A model generated the notes under the pieces. That model made no database searches. It had not been told where the DNA came from and saw only the letters and a list, made by a program, of their open reading frames with translations. A stretch of 64,000 nt of DNA, taken from assembly GCA_027475525.1 (NCBI GenBank), contig JAMWFC010000106.1, positions 248,001 to 312,000 of the forward strand. The letters are read 5' to 3'. Positions 56,905-64,000 of the stretch are shown here, piece after piece (position 1 is the stretch's first letter; the number at the start of each line of letters is the position of its first letter). Position numbers and translations under genes: made by a program. The stretch is from Macrolepiota albuminosa (taxonomy: Eukaryota; Basidiomycota; Agaricomycetes; Agaricales; Agaricaceae).

Positions 56905-57049
56905 ACCTTGGGTATAGCCAGGACCATTATCTTGGTATTAACTATATGCCAGAGCTTGTAAAGGTCGCTGCTTCACATTATCCCAACCATACCGTCAGTG
57001 TTGGTACTCATACTGATGAAGATTCATCTTACAACATTGCGTTCGAGTA

Positions 57050-58225
57050 GCTCTAGGCAGCAGCTGAATATGTGTCATAATGGTTGGTTATTAGTAGATG
57101 CACTACAAGTTGTGCATGCCGTGATTAAACGCCTGAAGCGATATCGGTACATGTATGTATACCGCAGCATGGCCACTCATCGGAACCTTTTTTTTTTTTT
57201 TTTTTTTTTTTTTGTATGTTTCTTTTTATGTTTTGGTCTCTTTTGTTTTCTTTTCCATATGTTTCTCTTTATGTTTTCTTTTTATTTATTATTCGTTTCT
57301 TTATTTATTTTTATCTTTGTAATTCAAATAATTTTATTATTATTATTATTATTATCATTATTATAACGTTTTTAGGTCGTACAGCAAATCCTCCGTCCAC
57401 GTGTGGATGCTCCAAGGACGATGAAGGGGCAAGCATTTGTTTGAAGCTAACAAGAGCGATGCAGGCAGATATTTGTAATAAATTGGTACGTCGGACTTAT
57501 CGATTGTACTTTGAACTATTTTATTTCGATTTTAGGATGAGCAGCAAAGCCTCTAGCTGCATGTGGACGCTCCAAAGACAACGTGGGGGTTAACATTGGC
57601 TGTTTAAAGCCAGCAGGAGCCATGCTTATGCGTATATGTTACTGTCACGTGTGTATTCGATGTGTCACGGTGTCCTGGACATTGCTCAACCTGAGCGCTG
57701 CTTTGAACGTCCATTCCCATCTTATAATGTCCATGATTTGCTTGTCGAGTTCCGAACAATCATCCTACACAGTTTCCTGACCTATTGACGGCAATTCGTC
57801 ATATAAAATCAGAAAAAGAGAAAGCAGAAGGACCAGTATAGTTCAGAGCATCAAGTACGTAGTTTTTGCCCCTTTTTTTTGGCTCTGTTAAACTCACAGA
57901 TGACCAGATATGCGCACACATATGTTATTCGAGCATTCGAGCGCATCAAAGGGGTTACAGGGAGGGTCAAGGAACAGGTGAGTTGCCAGTTTTTGACGTA
58001 ATTCATCTAATAACATCCCTTTACAGGCCACAAATACGAAGCCGTGTTGTACAGTGATGTACTTATTATTGTATGGCAGTCGTGTTGATGCCAACACTTT
58101 CTACGCATACAGGGACATTGTTGACAACTGAATGTTTTTTTTTTTTTTTTTGAAACATTTATGCCTTTTTTGTTTCCTTTTTTTTTATGTTATGATTACG
58201 GATACTGTTATATACGATTGGAACA
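57050..58225 (+). other. Unresolved coding fragments and a long poly-T tract
   Basis: Short frames: LQVVHAVIKRLKRYRYMYVY near 57108-57175, and two diverged tandem copies of a segment with PPSTCGCSKDDEGASI (about 57375-57490) and its relative (about 57535-57640). A T tract of about 26 bases begins at 57187, and T-rich DNA continues to about 57360; another T run lies near 58136. These may be exons of the 56.5 kb gene, but I could not join them. Confidence 0.35.
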
Positions 58226-60371
58226 TTGAATATTATACAAACGTTGCCGGTATTTCTCCCTTCTGCACTACCATGTCGCGCCACGCTGGCAAGTCACACT
58301 AATGTAGTCACATTGACACTGCCACGTCACGTATTCAACACCCTATGCTGTAGGCCTCGGTCTTGTCGACGTTTTGATCAAATTCGGCAGGTAGATCTCG
58401 GTCACACCGTGCTAGCAACGGCCCATACAAGCAAGTTTCTGTTCTATGAGTGTGTTTCTAATCACCACATAGCTTTTCACATTCCAGAGTTTATAAAGCT
58501 CTATGGTCCTGTCCATGAGTGGTGGGCCTTCCCATTTGAATGTATGATTGGTCAGTTGCAACGGCTTTCAACCAATTATAAGAAATGTAAATTCTCTGCC
58601 TATTCTATGTTGAGCTGATTGTGACTTGAGAAAACTAGATGAATATAAAGAAACAATACTTCAATCCTGCCATAAAGCTGCCAACTTGAGAGGCCTATTT
58701 TTCAAGGAAAGTTGTCTGCAGGTTGTTAAGGAGTGCCTCAAATTCTTTCAAGTTCTAGTTTGACCTCAAGCTCATGGCATGCTTGCAACCAAGCATGATG
58801 ATGCAGCTACCTCTCAGAATTTGGAAAATGAGGTCAAGTCTTTTGATGACAATTTAGGCGTCAAAGGGAAAACTGCTTCCATCTCCCTTGAAAGTATAGA
58901 TGCAATCAAACGTGCTGACCTGATGCACATGTCCCATCGGATGCAATCACACAATCTCAAGTTTGGCACCATGGTCTATCTTTCACAACTCAAACAAGGC
59001 ACTGTGGCAACAGCTCCGTAACATTACATGGTACACCTGCTCCATTTACCATTAAACAGATCATCAAGTTTCCCAAAGTGTCTCAAAAGAGTAGGCATTT
59101 ACAAGGAGTCTGGATTGTTGGGGTACATCATCAGCCATCTGATATCCCCCACAACCCGTAACCAGGAGTATTCTGAGCTTGAAGCAAGCATCTGGAGCAC
59201 TCAGACACATTCACAACTCAAAGCAGTGCCAGTCGCTGAGATTGAAGCCTATTGTGCAAGGTTCGAGTGGGATGAAATCATGGTAGTTGTTTCATTGAAA
59301 CGTGTATGTATTAGCAATTTCTGTTGTTTCAAAGCAGAGGTAATGGTTTATTAGTCTTGCAACACTTGAAAAACTTCAAGAAAAAAATTTTCTCTGTAAA
59401 ATGTGATATGACAAGGGGAAGGATTGTTTTTTTTTTTACACTTTTACTTATTTCCAAATTTTTTCAAACGTGTGATTTGCAGTTACCCTGCTGCATTTCC
59501 TTCCTCTCCAAAGTGCAAAGCATTAATTTTGATTGATATTTTCTAGTAGATGCAATACAACGTACACAGATCTTCAATCAGAAAGAATTTGCACATGTCC
59601 AGCTATTTCAATGCTGGATGCTTAATTTTGTCCTCACATATACATGTGCTGGTATGACAGAGTTGGTTGATTGTTGACTTTTTCTCCCGTATCCAGGATA
59701 TACTTTTTGTCCTTGATTAAAATGAAATGTATGTATCTATCATAACCATGTCGATATTGAAGCTAGAATTTTTCCATGTTTTAAGTTTTGTTGAACACTT
59801 TTGGGCAGAAACGTGACCTGGTCACCAATCATTGAGCACTTGTGACAACCTCAGCACACAACATCATGTATTGGCTCCCTTACTCACTGATATACATCTA
59901 TTCTACATTAGTTGTGTCATGCCATGGCTTATTTTGAGGACTATGATGAGTTTTCTGCTCCTTTCAAAGGGCTCAATGATGAGAAGCATTAATAGAGGTT
60001 GATGGTCGGTCTTTATTCCATTCAAACTTATACAAAGGTCTTGTCTGAAAAGTTCCATCATATAACATGCTTGTTCTTCATGAGGACAAGTAGTATTATC
60101 CATCTGCATCTGAAGTTTATGGGCCTGGCGTTAAAAACACTGCAGGATGGTGTGGGCCCATTGTCGCTCCAGTCAAAGTGGAAATGGACAGTGGAAGAGA
60201 AAGATGCCAAAAACATGGTTTTCTATGTTACAACTAACAAGCACATTTTTTCAGATGCATTATACTGCTTATATCCTATCTAGAGAATGCAAAATACTTG
60301 TTGATGGCATCCTACTTGTAGCCAACCTTGTTGAGGGGATAAGTGAATATTATTTGTACTTGATAGCCTAT
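58226..60371 (+). pseudogene. Probable C-terminal relic of a Tnp2-type transposase
   Basis: The clearest part is HHIAFHIPEFIKLYGPVHEW with WAFPFECMIGQLQRLSTNYK (about 58465-58585). It matches the conserved block near the C-terminus of Tnp2-type transposases in basidiomycetes. Further pieces include LESIDAIKRADLMHMSHRMQ (about 58890) and FEDYDEFSAPFKGLND (about 59932). Frames are broken throughout. No N-terminal part lies nearby, so this is probably a second, independent relic from that at 24.5 kb. It is interrupted by the LTR at 60372. Confidence 0.5.
60367..60371 (+). repeat. Probable target-site duplication CCTAT, one side only
   Basis: The five bases before the LTR at 60372 are the expected target duplicate. 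The matching copy lies beyond the window end, so this cannot be confirmed. Confidence 0.4.
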
Positions 60372-60599
60372 TGTAGCGAAGTTACAGGATTTGTGAGAGC
60401 TTAGGTTCACACAATACAGAATCAGACCAGACTGGTCTATTGACTATGTAGTGTAAAACAAAAATAAGCTGCTTAGTAAGCAGCACATGTAAACTATTTA
60501 TAGTACAGTAATTAATAATATTATATTATAATAATAATATAATATCAACTACAGTAAGTAAAGCTATGTGGCCAACGCCACATAGCAGACTACGCTACA
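60372..60599 (-). repeat. 3' LTR of a minus-strand family-2 relative
   Basis: 228 bases with perfect 7-base inverted ends (TGTAGCG and CGCTACA). On the minus strand a G-run, GGGGGGTG, directly precedes it, as a polypurine tract should. It contains an inverted repeat GCTATGTGGC/GCCACATAGC. Its ends resemble those of the nested family-2 element (TGTA to TACA) but the body differs. Confidence 0.85.
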
Positions 60600-60639
60600 C
60601 ACCCCCCAATCAGACCGAGCTATGGTCTCGAGATAAGAT

Positions 60640-63600
60640 GACGGTCAGGCCATTGGTAAGTTAGGGACGGGGGCAATGGGAGAGTCCCCAGGCTCCTGGA
60701 ATGGATCAGCAGTCACGTCGTCCATGTCGTAGTCGAGGAGTTCATCCTCGGGTGCGGGCTCATAGGCAGTGCCCGATGGCCCTGCTACTGGCAGGGAGTC
60801 ATCATAGTCCCGGAGAGGGGACAGTGTGAGAGTGGGGTCAATGATTGACCCTGGGATAGATGGTTGGGAATCAGGAAGATCCCCAGTGTCGGATAGGTAC
60901 TGGCACGTCCAGATCTCGTGGGCATGAATGTCTTGCCCGATGAGGAGGTACATCCCCTTGGTGAGCGTGTCGTTGTAAGCACAACGACTGTCCTGCTGCT
61001 GGAGCATCAGGCATTGTCAATCACCAATGGTGGCCTCACGCCACCCATCCCACTGAGCAATGGACTGGGGTGTCCCATATTGATCGAGGCATTGAAGCCT
61101 CTCGTCGTCGATAGCGGCCGCCTTGTTGTAGAGCTGGCTGTCACTGAAGAAGAGGTGGGCCAAGTAGGTGACCCCATAGGTGTATGCATGGTCAGCCCAG
61201 CTGACTGGAATTTGATTGTGAAGAAGGACATGTAACACGTCCAAAGTGGTGAACATGGAAGCTGATGCTTCCAGGATGTCCACAGCCTGAGCCTCGAAGT
61301 TAGGGTTGTCAGTGTGAAGGGGCACAAAGACTTGCCCCATAGCCACCTCGTACTCGGTCACGGCCTCTTTGTAGAGGCCTGGCCTTGCAAAGACATAGGC
61401 CAGGTACTTGTGTACCGTGGTCTTGGAGAGGCGGCTGGCGCTGAGGGCGCATACAAGTGCAAACCCAAAAAGGCTGCATCAATGAATGCGCATGGCACGG
61501 TCCATAGCCAGACCGGTCCATACGTTGGACGTCCCAGGACGTCCATAGAGAAGGGCATATGAGCCCAGGTAGTCCAAAGCAAACGGTTGCTTTGGATCAG
61601 GGGGAGTAAGGCCGACGAAGGCAATTCTCCCTCCCTCTTTGTGGCGATAGATCTGTGTTGGCACAATCATTTGCGGGATGTTCTCCCACTCCTCTGGACT
61701 TGCGAAGGGTACCGCAATGGTCCTATACGGGACCTCGTCAAGTAAGTGAGACATGGCTCTGTCTCGGGCAGTAGGGTGGCAGTTTAGCGCCACCTGCTTG
61801 AATTTGTTGAGCAATAGGTAGTCCAACTGACGCAGACAAATCGGCATAAACTGGTTGTTCACCAGTGCATAAAGCCTGCGGACTTCTCAAGGACTGCAGG
61901 AAAACCTGCAAGTTACTGTTGTGGGGCGTCGATGCGGCGTTGCCCTCTTTATCGGCCTCGAAGGACCTGGCTGTGCGGGCTTCTTGCCCGATGAAGATAG
62001 TATTGGTCACTGGCAACCAATAGAACTGGGAAGCTAACCCCGTGCCAAAGAATGAGTTCTGGTGCTCAACAGTGTGATCATGGTAGATCACAACACCAAG
62101 CGCATCAGGGATGCGACCGGTTTCATCTTCAAGGAGGGCGGCTTCTCATTTGGTGCTATCCTGCACCCAACAGTCCATCTTGGCCCATTGATTGCTGTTG
62201 CACTGTTCACGCACCATACGTTGTGCTGCCATCTCGTGTGGCACAGGGGATTCCATGCGAGCCTCTTCAGGCTCCTCATACCACTCGTCATCGGAGGGTG
62301 GGGATGGTAGCCTCTCTGGCACAGACTTATCAGGCCATGAGTCCATTACCCACACACACCACGGGAATCGGGCTGGCAGGCCCTCTACCAGTATTGTGGG
62401 TAAGAAGGGGATGTTAGCTCCTGGGGCCCCTTTCAGGGCATCTGCGGGGAAGTGCACGTTGACGTATGCGTGCCCTTCCGGTTGCTTACTCCGACAATCC
62501 TTTCAGGGTTGTGAGGCCTTAGCCTCAGTGGGGCGTGTGCTAACGCCCCTGGAACTCTGCTCCCCAGAGTGCGTGGTGGATACCACGGATAATGGTCACG
62601 AAGATGCAACTTCAGATGCGCCGCTGGCGAGGCGCTGGATAAGCCGGGGGGCGGCTGGAGCAGGGGCATCTTCATAGGGAAGGATGTCCTGTCCTAGTCT
62701 GGCCTCCTAGCCGGGGGTGACAACGCTCAACTGAGTCGAGCTAGAGGGCGCGTCCTCCACTCCTTGCTGACACACCCTTTTGCTGGAGTCGGTGTCCCAA
62801 CTTGGGGGTGTAGTCTGCTGCTTACCAGCGGCCGATAGGGCAAGAAGATCAGTTTTGTGCTGGGTGTGCATATGATCCATGTCGTCCATCATCCGGCTGA
62901 TGAGGATGACCACCTCTGCATTGCAGAGGTATGATGAGTCTGCGGGTACATTGTACCCATTGTCTCCCAGGCGTTGGAGAAGGGTAGCCAGGACTAAGTC
63001 CTGGTTGAGACTGGGCTCGACGGCCCGTGCTTTTTCTTTGTCGTGTCAAGGACGCGACTCTTCTTCTGAGCTGGGCTCGGATTGGTGTGGCATCTCCAGC
63101 CGCTGTAGCAAGGAGAGCTTGGCCAGGCTCTCCATCGGCGCATCAGCCGATGAACTGGTGCTTAGTTCTGGATTGAGAGTTTCTGTGCTCTCAATGGCCA
63201 TGGTGGCCTGCACGAGGGGTGCTTGGCATCCCTCTAGATTGTCAACTGATACTGTGGTCGACAGGGAAGCCGACCTGCCTTCCTTGGCTGTCGCCTCATA
63301 CAAGGCATTGTACTGGGGCATTGCACCCCATGCCCCTATCCAAGCCGGGGGGTACGGCATCATTATGGGCACACCACCCATGCCAGGGTAGTGCGCCGGG
63401 GCGGTATACTGGGGCAAAGGATGTGTGCTCATAGCTCCTCTCGCCATAGCGGAGGCAAACTGCCCCCATCCTGGCGCTGCTTGGGGGCTGACTAGCCCCC
63501 CATAGGGCTGTTGCTGGGATTGGCCCTCTGTGTGATGTGGTGCATAAGCGCCCGCTACTGGTTGTTGGGGCTGATAGCTGCCCACAGGTGCGTTCTGGGG

Positions 63601-63945
63601 CATGAAGTTGCCCTGCATGAGTTGGTGTGGCAGATAGCCACTGATCACTGGCTGCTGCGGCGGGTAGCCCGCCGCTGGTTGTTGCTGCTGCTGTGGGAAG
63701 CCCACAGCCTATAGCCACTGATCACTGGCTGCTGCGGCGGGTAGCCCGCCGCTGGTTGTTGCTGCTGCTGTGGGAAGCCCACAGCCTGTTGCAATCGTCT
63801 CCACTGGGGCACATTTTGGGTCAGTGGGGGAGCCATTTGCCCCCCCCCCTTCAGCCGACAGTAAGACCAACAGTGCAAACTCAAACTGACGCTGCTGTTG
63901 TTGCTGCTGCTGCTGCTCATTCTGGTCCATGGGCATGCTGTCCAT
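60640..63945 (-). pseudogene. Extra ORF of the family-2 relative
   Basis: ATG 63945-63943 (MDSMPMDQNEQQQ) opens a Gln/Pro/Tyr-rich start. SLAKLSLLQRLE, VILISRMMDDMDHMHTQHK, VNVHFPADALKGAPG and an acidic segment (SDDEWYEEPEE) follow. Then come GRIPDALGVVIYHDHTVEHQ, NTIFIGQEA, ARDRAMSHLLDE, LLHNQIPVSWADHAYTYGV and YGTPQSIAQWDGWRE, and an acidic tail ending at 60645. It is homologous over its length to 15115-18048. Breaks: a G9 run near 63841, the 77-base duplication at 63634, and stops near 63044, 62707 and 61477. Function unknown; no membrane segment or enzyme motif seen. Confidence 0.7.
63634..63787. repeat. Exact 77-base tandem duplication
   Basis: 63634-63710 equals 63711-63787, inside the Gln/Pro-rich start of the minus-strand ORF. 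Removing one unit joins the frame from VPQWRRLQQAVGFPQQQQ to YLPHQLMQGNFMP. Confidence 0.95.
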
Positions 63946-64000
63946 GGTTAAGGGAAGAAAGCGAAAAAGAAATTTTGCCTTTTAAGACATGTTTCAGCCA

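Larger units (their letters stand above)
60372..64000 (-). mobile_element. Ty3-like LTR retrotransposon, family-2 relative (5' part outside window)
   Basis: This is defined by the 3' LTR at 60372-60599, the polypurine tract, and an extra ORF homologous to that of the nested element. Gag and pol should lie beyond base 64,000 on the minus strand. It is inserted in the Tnp2-like relic. Confidence 0.75.

Overview
The window looks like genomic DNA of a filamentous basidiomycete, most likely an Agaricomycete. The reasons are spliced genes with short GT-AG introns of about 46-70 bases, chromodomain Ty3/gypsy elements, Tnp2-type (CACTA) transposase relics, a Rep/PIF1 Helitron and gene families I recognise only from mushroom-forming fungi. 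No bacterial feature, rRNA or tRNA gene was found. Most of the window is transposon sequence, much of it broken.

Layout. 1-24,486 is a tandem array of one chromovirus family (family 1): internal region A, one shared LTR (5323-5784), internal region B, and a 3' LTR (23751-24486). Each internal region carries, between the chromodomain and the 3' LTR, a spliced gene on the opposite strand with a conserved Cys/His motif. A third, free-standing relative lies at 28.4-30.5 kb. Copy B is split by a second Ty3-like element (family 2, 8042-18589, 5-base target duplication GAGCA), which is itself split by a reversed solo LTR of family 1 (13813-14550). Family 2 carries a long extra ORF between pol and its 3' LTR. 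The same ORF occurs in a minus-strand family-2 relative that fills 60,372 to the window end.

24.5-27.5 kb holds a Tnp2 transposase relic and a minisatellite. 30.5-39 kb is AT-rich, with a foldback MITE (30998-31383) and two multi-exon genes of unknown function (about 33 kb minus, 35.3-38.2 kb plus). 39-45.8 kb is a Helitron with a multi-exon Rep/PIF1 transposase. 46.1-50.6 kb is a JmjC-like gene with nonsense codons and altered metal ligands, followed by a second PIF1-like helicase fragment (52.2-53 kb). 53-58 kb holds AT-rich DNA and small unrecognised spliced genes. 58.2-60.4 kb holds a probable Tnp2 C-terminal relic.

Two patterns run across the window. First, many nonsense codons are CGA to TGA or other CpG transitions, in transposons and in the JmjC-like gene. 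Second, 15 unrelated loci carry a direct tandem duplication with an offset of exactly 77 bases, 12 of them perfect; removing one copy restores several reading frames. I read this as unmerged k-mer overlaps left by assembly, not biology. It matters for every gene model it touches.
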